A DNA stretch of 64,000 nucleotides, taken from Acanthopleura granulata (lineage: Eukaryota; Mollusca; Polyplacophora; Chitonida; Chitonidae). The notes beneath the pieces were generated by a model, which did no database searches, was not told where the DNA came from, and saw nothing but the letters and a program-made list of their open reading frames with translations. The position numbers and the translations under genes were made by a program. Positions 1 to 13,800 of this stretch are shown here, in pieces (position 1 is the first letter of the stretch; every line of letters begins with the position of its first letter). The stretch covers positions 27,046,265-27,110,264 of the forward strand of contig JABBOT010000002.1 of the NCBI GenBank assembly GCA_016165875.1. The letters are read 5' to 3'.

Positions 1-535
1 TATAACGCACTCATAATTAAACTTTCAAGATTTTTCGGAATGTTTTTCTATCTGATAGTTTGTTGGTGGAAAAGAATTTGACACAAATCCAGTTTTTGTT
101 CTAGGAAAATCAAATTACGATCACATCTTCATTTTGTAATTCTGGAGTTAAGAGGCAAGATTTTGGACGATCGTTTTATTGATACATGTAATTAGTGTTT
201 TAATATTGGGGAGGTGACAGGAGGCTCAGTGGGTTTGGCGGAAATGAAGCAATGTACAAATAAAGAGGACTGCCATGTACGATTACATGAAGTAAGCGTA
301 CGGGAATACCATCATCGGTGTTGCACCGTGTGACAGAAATCTTGCGGCTGGTTGGTAAAGGTTGAACAAAGGCCTTAAATAGCCTTATCGCACAACACCG
401 ACGCGAAACAACTAGTATGTATGTTCGCTGGTATATACTTATATTTACACATATATATTATTATTATCTAATGCAAGTGAAAAGCGGCAAAAGTGTTGTA
501 CTAATTGATTACTTGTCTTTTATTTCCATTTACAG
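1..535 (+). other. Intron upstream of first visible chitinase exon
   Basis: No coding exon is recognised here. The segment ends in a usable splice acceptor (AG at 534-535) and the first visible exon begins in phase, needing one base from an exon outside the window. The gene therefore continues to the left. An AT-rich stretch with TATA-like runs near 430-475 looks like intron sequence rather than a promoter. Confidence 0.6.
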
Positions 536-3500
536 AACAAACCTGGCAATATAAATTGGTGTGCTACTTCTCCAATCAGAGCCAGTATGAGCTTGTAACC
601 CGGTTTCGATTCTTTGCCGAAGACATCCCAGCTTGTCGATGTACCCATATTCATTTCGCCTATGCAGAGATTAACAACGCTGATCTTGCTCCTACACAAT
701 TTAACGATGATACCCCTGGTGGTGAGTCTTTAGGAGACGGACCTATAATGCCCTAGACAGAAGCCCCTCGCCAATGCGGTCGTTGTGAGTTCAAGTCCAG
801 CTCATAGTGGCTTCATCTCCGGCCGTACGTGGGAAGGTCTGTCTGCTGAAGGTCGCGCGTTTCCCCCGGGCTCTGCACGGTTTCTTCCCAGCATAATGCT
901 AATAATAAATGTAATAATCTTGAGCAAGGCGTAAAACACCATTCAAATAAAATAAAATAAAATAAATGTAAAGACATATGTTTGCAGGTTTTCATCCTTA
1001 TTCTTAAAACACACTGCACTAAAACAATATCCTTGACCATTGTGAAAGTGACTAAAGAATTATTATGTGTATCCATGATAATTGTTTGACAATGTTGTTT
1101 TCGAAACATCACTTTAAAGTATTATACATGTTCTAACTTTTTCCGATTTCACGCAACTACCTTTACATATACGACAGGAAGCTACAGCGTGGTGGTTGAT
1201 ATGAAGTCAGTAAACCCCGGAATGAAGGTGCTTCTCTCGGTGGGAGGACCACAACAAAGTTCAGTCCCATTCCTGACCATGCTGTCCTCCACAGGCAGCA
1301 TTTTACAGTTTGCGGCGAATGCAGTAACCTACCTGCGAAACCATGGCTTCGATGGTATTGACATAGCTTGGGAGTTTCCGGGAGATGATTTACCATCCCC
1401 AGATCTCTACACACAGCTGATTCGTGTAAGCTTACATCTTGTACACCTGTTGCTTTGGTGTATCATTAGACTGTACTGTAATCAGACAAGAAAGATCAGA
1501 GATATTAAATAAGAGGAGAAATAAATTATTCTGAATTTGTCTGTATGGCACATATCCGGTTTATCATGAAGGTAGCTTAATTAGAGACAGTGATTAGTGA
1601 TATCAAAGAAATGCACGAGTGAGTTTGACTGCGGTATTGGCTTTTATAATTACACATTTATGGCAAATTTCTCTACGTTAAATGTAATGGCTTAAGTCCT
1701 TGAGGCTAAGACATCCAGGTTCTCTCTGCTCTCTCTGAACATTTTTATTTCGTCATACAGCGTTCGTTGTAATTTTATTGACATGATTGCAAGCATGTGT
1801 TCTTCAAAGAGAATTGCTGTGATACGGTAGCAGGTAAAACTGTCGAAGTAGGGTTAAGCCATAATCACTGTTTTTTGTTGTTGTTTTTTTTTATAGAAAA
1901 TAGGGTCGTATTATAGTGCTGTCTTTCGAAAGTAGGACAACTGATGATGTTGAGATAACAAGGCTCCATAAAGCCCCATTATACGCTGTTTTAAGATTTT
2001 ATTAAACAGAGCAAAGATTCATAGTCATCATTAACAGAATTTCTTCCAGCAACAGTGGTCTCATCAGTTGAGTCAGCCTTGTTTAAACTAGTTCTCTGCT
2101 GGTGTGTCATCATCAGGATGGATTTAAGAATTATTTATGTTACTGAAATACCCATTAAAAATCTCACTCCTTGTTTGTACATTACAGGAATTACGAACAG
2201 CATTTAACACCGAAGCAGTCTCACAAGGAAAAGACCGACTTCTTCTGTCAGTGACATTGGCTTCCACAAAAACTACTATAGATGCCTCTTATGACATACC
2301 AGCGATAGAACCGTAAATGATGCTCTCATATTTCTTCATGCTGCACACTCCGTATAATTGTCCTTATGTATAACTGAACGATTCGACAAGAAAGTTTCGT
2401 TCGACGGTCTTAGCCCTTGACCATTATAATCTCGTAATATTTGAGAGATTTTGTACTTTTTGGCTGTTGCCGTTTCTTTTACGAATGAAATACAGTTCAG
2501 CCTCAGATCATATTGCAGCAGGGCAAATATCAGGTCAATTATAATTCTGGCTATTTTTCACAGCTATTGCAAATATGCATGTTATCGTACATTATAAAAT
2601 GTTTTTTAAATGTTTCTATTTGTAGGTATATTGATTATGCGAACATCCTTTCATACAACTATCATAACCACTGTGAAAACATGACTGGATTGAACGCTCC
2701 ACTGTACAGCAGTCAAGAAGAACGAATCATTGGCAAAGGAGCTGAACAGTTGAATCAGGTAATAAGACAATCGCCTATTTATTGCCCATTCAGGGGCAAA
2801 TTAAATCGTGTCAGATGTATTATTGCCCATTCAGGGGCAAATTAAATCGTGTCAGATGTATTTACTCTCCAGATCATTAGGAACTCGAGGGACATCATCC
2901 ATGTTTGTGCAAAATGACCCACCAGAGAACTAGATACTTTAGGAACAGGGTATATGATCTTCATTTGTTTACACTCGCCCACCAGAGAACTAGATTCTTT
3001 AGGAACTCAGGGCCTATGCCTTGTGTAAATAATCCATACTCATGAAAAGTGGCCTACTAGAAAAACAGATCCCCCAAGAACATAGAGAATATCTCAAAAG
3101 GGGCTCACAACCACCAAAAGAACATGGTCAGTGTTGGACTTCGAACGTCAAAAAACTAGCAACTTAATCAGTTTACTGATTCGTGAACGCGGGCCTTGGC
3201 CTTTTTGGTTTCATTTTACAGAACTGGACAGTGAATTATTACATAGATTTGGGATTACCGCCCGAGAAGATAAATTTAGGAATACCAACCTTCGGTGTGA
3301 AATTCTCCCTGGAACACGTGGCCAACAAAGGTGTGGGTTCTCCAACACATATCCCACTCAATTGTCAGCCAGATGACGATAGGATTCCTTACTATCAGGT
3401 ATGTACAAGCCGTCCTATGGGATCTTCTGGAGATAGCTCCATCTCAGATAGACCGTTCACGGCTCAGTTATATTACTTATCTTATTATCCACATACAATC

Positions 3501-4820
3501 TGCCTACAGAAATTCTCTTGGTTTTCTTTGATTTCATAGACATGTGATGGTCTGAATGCCCTTAATCCGTCGCGGAGGTGGGTGGATGCTTACGACAATG
3601 AGCAAGAGGCCCCTTATGCGTCTTACGGAAATGAGTGGATAACATACGAAAGTCAGAGGAGTGTACGTACAAAGGTAAGCGTCGTAAACTTTGCTAAACT
3701 ATATACCTATGAAAGCAGGAATTCTTATAACGTAATTTGGGGGAAAATGATTTCATTAGTGAATATGGATTTTTCCAAAGATCTCTCTCTGAGTTGATAG
3801 CTTTGCCATGGCTACCTATGACTTTAATCTGTGATGCCACGGTAGTTCACGAAAGCCTATATGCCGTGGCTGTGTGGAAAGGGGCCTGGGCCGGTTTCAT
3901 GAAGCGTAAGTATTCCCTTAACTGCAATGACAACGTATGTTGTAGAGATAGGAAGTGCACTTAGCTAAGGGATACTTTGCACTAAGTATGCTTCATGAAC
4001 CCGGCCCCAGGTATCTGGGCTTAAAAGTCATAAGGTAGACTGTATCTGGAGACTTTGTAACTTATTTATTAAGCAAATAGTTGTTGAGCTTGGCAGGGGG
4101 ACAATACGGGAAGCAAAACATTGCACACATCCAAGCTTTCTGACGTAAGGTGAAAAAAGTTAGTTGGAGCAGGATTGAATATGTCACCTTATGGGAGAAC
4201 TTGTCCGGCACAAAGGCGATTCGGTCCCAAGCTGACTTGATTTTTGTTCTGATGCAAAAGACATATAACACATTATCAGTTTACCACAAAACGTCATCAT
4301 GAATGCGGGAATAAATAATGGACAATACAGCTTTGATCCGAATTACTTTTGGCGGGAAAGGATCTCCATTGGCTAGTAAACTGAATGATACAATATGGAC
4401 TATTTGACGAACATGTTCCTGTAGACCCGGATAGTCGGTCATCTGTGAGAATTTCCATCACCACAGCCAATACAATACTGCTGTGATTACAGGCGGAGTT
4501 CATCACGAACAACTCGTTAGGCGGAGCAATGATTTGGTCTCTTGACCGAGATGATTTCTCCAACAGCTGTGGAGAGGGAGAATTTCCACTTCTGAGCGCA
4601 GTCCAGGATACCCTTGGTTCTACGGTTAAACTGTGTGAAACACCTTTGACACCTGGTCCGACACAACAACAGACCACATTGTCACAGACAACCGCCACTC
4701 AGACAACATCCGCCTTCACAACAACCACTCAGTCGACCACTACAACTACTCAACCGACCAATACAACAACGCCTGCCACCTCAACGGCGCCAACACGAGC
4801 CAGTACAGGCCCTCAGGATT
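536..4820 (+). CDS. GH18 domain A of the chitinase-like gene (7 exons)
   Basis: Seven exons encode a whole GH18 TIM barrel. The first strand region reads KLVCYFSN and is followed by CTHIHFAYAEI. The SxGG strand is KVLLSVGG (exon 1178-1425). The catalytic strand is FDGIDIAWEFP: the final Glu (proton donor in the family) is present, but the Asp two positions before it is Ala. The beta-6 motif is LSYNYH, where active chitinases usually have YD. The last barrel strand is GGAMIWSLDRDDF in exon 4493-4820. After the barrel comes a Thr-rich linker (about 60 residues) ending at a phase-1 donor. By family knowledge the lost Asp is needed to polarise the substrate acetamido group, so weak or no hydrolysis and a lectin-like role are likely. 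Exon lengths closely parallel domain B (125/125, 177/180, 133/115, 135/120), showing internal duplication. Confidence 0.85.
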
Positions 4821-7800
4821 GTAAGTGTGCTATATCTGTGTTAGCTTCCAATATGCAGATATTGAAGACCGTCGTTTGCTTTTAGATCGGTCGGTCAGAC
4901 CTTTTATTCACCTAGTGAGGCGCCTGAATGTAAGATGACACAAAATTTTATAGCGGGGGAAGTGGCAGCAATTGTGAATGTTCGCTTGCTACTAGATTGG
5001 CTTCTATGGAAACACTGACAAATAAAAGCAGGCGATACGCAAATTAGAATTTCGGGTTTAATTAAAAAATTGTTCACAAGAATGAACCATCCGTGAATGT
5101 AAAGGTCATATGTACAGAGGACAAGGTTATGAAAGAAAAAACAAATTGATTACTTCAGGACAGACGTCCTATTATCTGGGTTTTTGTAACTTGTCGCCTA
5201 TGTTTAGCTATCTGTAAAATCATGCTAACTACCAAAGTAGTTAGTGGCACGTAACAACATGAACCCCACACATGCATATCTTGAACATCCATATTATTGA
5301 GAAGAAAATGCAGTTAAAATACTTACTCAAAATCATAACGCTTAACTCCATGTGCTTGTTATCGAGACCAAAATTTCTTTGCCTTGGCTGACGTCAGTAG
5401 TATTCACGAAGACGTGGACAATGGCACTGAGAGTAATCTGATTCAATATAGAAGCACCGTAAGACAAACTCCACGGAATAACAAAGTCTGCATTAGTATC
5501 TCTTCGAATAAGTCACATTCTTTTGTGTAACAGAATTTATGAACACCGAATTCTGAAGTCATGCCGTCTTGAGTTCATATAGATATAAGACACATATATG
5601 AAAGCTTCAGACATGGCAGTGACAGAAAATAGGCTTCAAGTGAAGTCGACTAAACATATGTAATGTGTGTCATTGTCCGTCAATTAAATCATATGTTCGA
5701 CTCTAGCTTGGTACTTTTATGTTTGAATAATGATGATGTCGCCCCAGGCAATGAAGTGTAGGTCCCGAAACCAAGCTTATGAATTTTATCATTATGAATT
5801 GTAATAAGTATTCTTACTGCGGGTAATAGTTGCAATATTATGGACGTACAACATATACTGGTGATAAGTGCCACTAACGAAGGGCAAGTTTGGAAGTGAG
5901 TACAGACAAGACTACATCAAGGTAGCGCAGAGTAGCTCATCATTTCTGAAGCAAAGGAAGGTTGGGCAGCTTGAAACTTTACATCATTTTTGCAACTTCT
6001 ACAGTAGCATATAGCAAATGCTGGTGCACAAGTCAGGATTGCACAATGATCGCTTTCATGCTTTTGCCCGCTGTGCCATTATGGCGTTGGTTAGATGTCA
6101 TACAAGAGAAAATTTTTAACTGGTTAAGAATGAAAAATTCCTTCGAATTCTTTTTTTAGAACATGACAATAAGCATATCTTTTTGCACATTGGGGTTGCA
6201 ACTTTACTTGCATGCTGTGGTTGTCTAAACAATATTATGCAGTATTGCATGTTGATGATACTTCATCATTAAAGGCGTCAGTTCTTTCGTAACGGTTTTA
6301 TGTCACAGCAACATGGAAAGTCCGTCCTAGCCAGCTTGTCTTTTTTCAGTCGAACAACTATGTGAAAGTCCTGGTCAGCTTTTACCCGTCAACACAGACT
6401 GTCGAAAATTTGTTCAGTGTGTTTTTACGGGTCCGGACACCTATATACCGTTTATGCAAGACTGTCCCGAACAGACTTATTTTAGTATAGATACCTCTCG
6501 GTGTGAGAATATATCTGACGTTCCTGATTGCCCCGGATATATTGCGCCGGTAACTACAACGTCTGTTACTGCTATTACAACAACAACACAAACAACAGAC
6601 TTTACATCATCTTTGACGACACTATCGCCAGCAACAACTGTAACCTCTCCAGTTACAACTGTAACCAATGTACCGATGAGAAATAGCACGGAAGTCCAAG
6701 ACTGTAAGTATTTTAGTACTACAAGACTTATGTACGAAAATTGCTTAAATAAAGCACGAAGCATGTGTGCTGCATGTATATAGCTACAATCAGCTGGGCA
6801 TGGTAATGGATTACACCTACTTTATATTTTGCTAAGAAGCCTTTGGTTACGGACTATAGTTATACACTGGATTTTAATGCATGTAGTGACTAGATGAAGA
6901 AGTGGAACTGCTATATATGCAAGCATTGGTAGTTTCATTTATTCTTTTTGCTGCCAATGTTTGTTATCTTTTTAGAGCTTATATTAATGCTTTTCAGTCG
7001 AACAACTATGTGAAAATCCTGGTCAGCTTTTACCCGTCAACGTAGACTGTCGAAAATTTGTTCAGTGTATCTTTACCGGTCCCGGCACCTACATACCTTT
7101 CATGCAAGACTGTCCCGAACAGACTTATTTTAGTATAGACACCTCTCGGTGTGAGAAAATATCTGAGGTTCGGGACTGCCCCGGATATAATCCGTCGACA
7201 AATACAACCTCCGTGACTCCTGTTACAAAGACAAAATCCACCAGCTCAAAGACCTTCGTGCCTACCACAGCTACGTCACTCGCAACGACAGACACTCCTA
7301 CAGCTCCTACAGCCACGACGACAACAGAAGGGGATATAACGACCACTACAGCGTCACAGGTAACGACAGACATTCTCGTGACCGCGACACTGGATCCATG
7401 TGAGTATACAAGGCCCTTAAACATTAAGTTGTTGTATCCAGTGCTTTTATCACATCATTATATTAATTCTAAAATTGTATGAAGATTTTCAGGAATGGAA
7501 TTGTTATGAAATTCATGTTTCACCTGTGTTATGCTGTTTCCACCTGAGCTAATAGCCGCTTTAACATTTGCTCCAAGCTTGGGTTTGGCTACATCCACAC
7601 ATAGACTTTGCACAATAATTAATCGGGCATATCACGCTTTTGATGGAGATATGCCGGTGTGTATACTTATGCACATGCCGAATTAAGGCACCAAGACATG
7701 AAGTACTTAAAGGTGCACCTTAAAGCTTTCCATTATCGCCAAAATTGTTGTCAACACGCTTCTCTTGTTATATTGAAAACAATTCCTCAATCACATTTAA

Positions 7801-10800
7801 TATGAATGTTTCCAATAGTTCAGTGTATCGTAACACAATCATATCTTTGTATTCATTCTGATAACTTTCAGTTTCCGATCGTAAACCTTTGCAGTTCACC
7901 TTTACGTACGCATTTTACACCTTCGTATCTCGCCGTTGGGTCGGGCAAGCATCTGTACAATCTTTTGTTAACCTCATGTCATTTGAGTAATGCTGATCAC
8001 TTTATCATGCAAGACTGTGAGGCTATTGGTCACTGTGGTATATAAAGTTAAACGGTAACGTTTATCCTTCAGGTGCTCCAACGAACTACAGGATGGTGTG
8101 TTATGTGACCAACAGGGATTACTTCCCCCCTCTGTACCATCCGGATATAGACGTCAAGTTGTGCACTCATCTCATTTATGCTTTCGCTTCTTTGATCGAA
8201 AACAATGTGAGCGTGGAAACAACCGCCGACACACAAGGTAAGGATAAACAGAGCAGACAGAAAGACAAATTTGATTTGTGGACAGGTTTCCCAATGTACA
8301 GGACTTATTATGCAAAATTATTCCGTGAATAGAGTTTCCCGGATTCTCCCCAAAATGAAATCTATAGGTGAGGAATGTATATGTTCCTGACACATATTTA
8401 TAAAAGCATTTTGAAACATCACTTATGTATAGACATTTGTTCTTTATTAGTACCAAAGGTCATTTTGTCTATACTGAGACATTCATGTGCATTATTTTGA
8501 AAACATGTAAATACATATATGTAACCGGATGGCAGACAGACAAGGGTTTCAAAAACATATGGATATGATACATGAAAATTTCTTAAGTTACGAAAATGAA
8601 ATACTCATTTATTATACAAAGTAAATAACGCTAACTAGTGCAAAGCCTTAATATTGTTACAAATCATGAATATTGCTTTTTTTCTTCTGATTTCAAGTTT
8701 ACCACGAAGTTTTGGCACTTCGTTCACAGAACCCCAGTCTGAAGGTTTTGATCTCCATCGGTGGCTGGAATCATCATCCCGCACCTTTTAAAGATCTGGT
8801 TTCAAGTGACACTAGCATAGATCAGTTTGCCCAGGCCGCCATTTCTTTTCTTCGAGCGGAGACCTTTGACGGTCTAGATCTCGCGTGGCTGTTTCCGTCA
8901 GAATCTCAAGTGTTACTTGTCCAGGATAGGTTTACTGCACTCTTACAGGTAAGCCATTAGTGTTTTAATCCAATGTGGCCTACATCATGAGAAGAAGTCA
9001 ACAGACGATCATTTCAAGGCTCATTTCAGTGAATGCAAATTTTTGTCTTAAGTTGGAGACCCAATGTTTATTATGGCTTTCCGTGCAAGGTAGCACTGGT
9101 GTCAAATCAAACTGAATTTGAGGGCAACTAGAAAGGGCCCCACTACCCCACCAAAGGCTGGCTGCACTTAAGACAAGCATTTCTGTAATCAGATAGGCCA
9201 AACGTGCTCCAACAAATATTCAAAGTTTTTTTGGATTTTATTTCACATAAATCTCGGCTAGGTCTTGGACTAATAGATACTCATTTTAGACAGAATGGCG
9301 GTCGACTGCACTGTTACGGCTTAACTACATAGAAAGTGTTTCAAAGTTGCTGTTAATGTTTGTTGTTGTTGTTTTATTCAGCATTACAAGTTTATATTAT
9401 TTGCTTTCTTGTCAGGGATTACATAAAGCTTTTACTGAGGAGGCTATGAGTTCTTCGAAACCTCGTTTGTTGCTGACTGTAGCCACGGGAGCCAAGAAAG
9501 AAGTGATTGACGGTTCATACAGTATTCCAGAATTACAAAGGTTAAAACTTTTCACTTTGCCCAACTTTTGATCTTTCCAAACATTGTTTTGGTGTAAAAC
9601 CGATAAAAATTCTTCACATTTTAGAACTAAAATATAATTATTTTTTAAGTTTTTAAACTTGATTTGATTGTCTTTTAACGTTACATACAAGAACTGCTAA
9701 CTCATACGATAGTGGTCAGGTTTATGGGTGAATCACTGATCTTCGGTAAGTTACTGACAGACTTGCCCACGTGTGACACGGAGTCCTGACCGCAATATTG
9801 GTGAGAGACAAGAACAGCATAAAACTGCGTAAATCGTAAATCAGCCGATTGTTGCCATCAAGATCTAGTGAGCAAGGAGAATGGGTAAATGCGAATATCA
9901 TCGACATTATATTTTCAGCAATGAACTTTTTCGGGTGCATGATGACGACATTTATTGACTCAGTATATTAGATATCCTTTTATTTGCGTATCTTCCGTTG
10001 CAGTATGGAGTGAAATGCTTGTTTGGGAATGGTTCTTTCGAAAACTGTCGTATAACTACGACACTATTGAAAGTTTGAAAAAGTATTATATTTACTACAC
10101 GATCTATTTCCTTGACAGTGACATAAATTGATGCATGGTGTTCAGTAACCTAGAGCTCATCGATCAGGATTGGTGAACTCCCGACAAAAGCCATCGGCAC
10201 TTTCAGTGACAAATGTCCTTTAGTCCGTTAAGCTTCGCGGCAAATAATTCACTGCAGGGTATTGGTAGAAACAACGGGAGTTGTGCTGTGTCCCAGTCTT
10301 GCTTAACTCTTGACCGCCTCGTTGGCCTGGTGGCTAGAACATCCGCCTAGAGATCGGGAGATCCGGGATCTCGTATGACGACGAGGGTTCCTTAGTATGT
10401 ATATGCACTGTGTCTACTTGTGGCAGAATGAGTTCATGGCGCCACGGGAGCATCATGCCGAAGACATCAGTCATGACCATCCCACAAGTCACATTATACT
10501 GACACCGGGCCGACCGGTTCAGCTTTCTTGCTCCAACCTCACAGTGCTGAGCGTCAAGCGAGGCAGCAAAAAGTAGGCCTCCCTCTTTTACAGTCTGGTA
10601 TGACCTCACCCGAGAAGACAAAATGAGGGTGCTTTTTATCACCATTTAAATGTCAAAGAAAGGTGGTGTTTATGGCATGTTTTGAGCTTATAAGCTATTG
10701 TCTTTCTCCGATGTCTAGCCAAGAGCAGAGAAGCCGGTATTTCGAAAACAATCAGTTTTTTATTTACACGAGCTGAGAGGGTCGTTTCTTCAAAACGTTT

Positions 10801-13800
10801 CAACCATCGGCATTATCAAAAATCTGCGGAAACCAAGACTTGGAAAGATCATTGGTGCCCGCTAGACAAAGTTGATTATACCTGAAGACTTTCATGTGAT
10901 AAATAATGACAGATGGAGGGAGAAATAACGTGTGTCTATTCTTTTTAGCAAGTCATTGCGGCAGGAGCATAGACCTGCCTATTGCTCACAGCAATCGGTA
11001 CAACAGGAGTAGGGATGGTGCTTATATCCTTTCATCACTTAACAAAACAGATGCAAGGTGTTGCCCTCAAGCAATCAGTACTGCAGGAGCAGGCGTAAAC
11101 CATTCCCTCAAACAATCAATACTGCAGGAGAAAGATGTTGCCTAATCCCTCAAACGATCAACACACGATCATCACGACAAGAGCAGGTGTATATAAAAGA
11201 CTAAAGCACAGAGAGCAAAATCACAGCAGCGACGACAGCGTAACAGTTGATGAAAGGTCACACTTTACCGGTGAAATCCGGCTTCTTGTCAATTTACCTT
11301 AGTCAGAATTTTATTCTGTTCTTGTGTTTAAGAACAACCTACACGTCCCCTGGAATCATGGTTTAAGCACAATTAGGTAAAACAAATTGCGGTGATGTTA
11401 AATGTGATATATTAGACGTCACTGGCCTGGAAGAACCCAAAGTGCTGTGATGTCATCACCTAGCCTGTTCTCACAAACAGTTAATACGTGAGGAAGAGAC
11501 TTTTGCCTATTCTCTCAAGCAATCGACACGACTGGAGCTGGGTATCGCCAATTCCCACAAACAATTAATGCAACAGGAACAAGGTGTTGCCTATTCTCTC
11601 AAACAATCAATACGGCAGTAACCGGGTCTATTCCTGCAAACACTCAATACGGCAGTAACAGGGTACTGTATTTTACATTACTTTTTAACGTCATGTTTCA
11701 GATACGCTGATTTTGTGAATGTCTTAACGTTTGACTATCACTTAAGGTGTGAGACCCGCACTGGTATGAACGCGCCGCTGTATGCCGGCACTGGGGAATT
11801 GACTCGTCTGAACCAGGTAAGAAACACCCTGCCTCATTCGGCCGTTTTCAACGTGAGTATTCCCAAGCAAATCATTGTTGCCCATCAGAATAAGGGAAAT
11901 TAAACGTATTACAAAGGAGACGCAATATGGAACATATATACCAGAAATGTCCAGAAACAGAAGTCATATGTATTTCAGATTACCAAGAAACTTATCTGGA
12001 CTTACGTGTATCTAAAATATCTTCTATGGATATCCAAAATGCTTGCAAAGTAGACGGCTTCGTTGGGGTGTTAATAGAAAAGTTAATTAATAAATACAAG
12101 GATGTGTGAAATCGTCTGAATTTGTCAAAAACATTATCTAAAAATATAAATTTTTGCAAACCGAAGATGAAAACACACTCATCCGAGCATGTAACTAGGA
12201 AAATCTGGCAGGATTTGTTAATAGTTATCCGAAAAGGTAAAACCATCTTAGTGATGCTTTACTGGAACATGGCTTGTGAAGTTTCTATATACAAAAGAAA
12301 GGTCATAGGTTAGCTCAGTTAGGGTTTTATTCTAACTGCTCATCAAACTGTTTGACTCGTAGTAACTTAAACAAACCCTAGAACAAGGGAGCAAGCTGTA
12401 TTACGGAAAAGTTAATTTAGCCATGGTATTAAACAGCAATTTATAAGACGTACTTGTTCAACAAACACGCTGTGTTCATTCTGTGAGCCAAAGTACTGAG
12501 TTTTCGCTGCAACCAGAAGGAAGTGGTTAAATTCGCAACCGTCACTTCACTTCTCAAAACTCAAATCACAGAAGGTCAAAAACCGGCATCTGACACGTGC
12601 ATATGCAATGGTGTTTCGCCATTTGCTCTGTCCCCGTTTAAATATATAGGTTATACATGGCATTTATACTGTAGAAAATAGTGCTATTTACTGCAACTGC
12701 GTGGGCAGTATTGCCAGTAGTACAGTTTAGTCAGTTTAATTGTGTGAAATTAAAAGTTTTCACATGTATAAGAATTGTAGCCTTGTAAATCATGTTAACT
12801 GAAAACTTACGACTTTTCTCATTGAACTCAGTAAATAACATACGATAAAATGTAAGTACATTGTAGCAGTGAACGCGTTGTGCTCACAAGCTGCTTTAAC
12901 TCGCCAAATTTCAGACTTCACCGGTATACGTACACTTTTCCAAATTTTGCCCGCATTATGGTTGTCCGTTACACATCTTGTTAATGGAAAAATATAAAAC
13001 GTTTTCATTTGCTACAGTAATTAACATACTTGCAGTTTTCCTTGATATAATGTCACTTGCATTAAACACGTACATTTAATGCTCAGAAGCTCGCCAAAAT
13101 TCACCAAAAATTAACACATTGATTTTCAGACGTTTAGATGGAAATATTTCCTAATTTTGATTATAAGGGCTGTATTTTACCGAAGTTATAAAATCTTTAA
13201 ATTCTTATTTAATAAATGATACACCAGTAGTTTTACATGGTATGATGTAACCTACAGTGAACGCCTAATACACATTATACATAGGTGAAGTCTAAAAGTA
13301 GACGAGGTGTTCTCTCAAATTTACATTGTACGTATCATGTAAACTGTAATTGTGTCAATTACTGAATCAGATGGGAAAATTAAAATTGGGAGAATATCCA
13401 CACCGTCATTTTAAACGAAGTTTGACAAATGAATGTACATTGTAAGGGTTCTCTAAAAGTTACATAATATGAAGTAAAACTGTCAGCATGTCAATTACTG
13501 AACCAGATGGGGAAGGTTTAATATTTTCGGTTTACAAGATTTGTAAAACGGCAACCCTTTCATGAAAATTAGTAAATTTGTTTAGAAAGATGATGTCTCA
13601 CACTTGAGGAGTTAATGATGTATTAACTGACATGAAGTAAAACCGCAGATCACATGGGAATAGTTTTACATTTTCGGTTAATTGGATAATCCTTATATAT
13701 AGAATTGGGAAAGGTTTCCTAAATGTGTCGAGAGCATACAACAAATCACATCATGGTTCATAGGGATTAAAACTGGGATACATCTTAAAACTTAAAGGAA

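Larger units (their letters stand above)
9541..11701 (+). other. Large intron with SINE pieces and degenerate repeats
   Basis: The intron holds two pieces of a tRNA-derived SINE (10.31-10.62 kb) and a decayed short tandem repeat (about 10.97-11.66 kb). No further exon of the GH18 domain is needed between the flanking exons, whose phases join directly. Confidence 0.6.
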
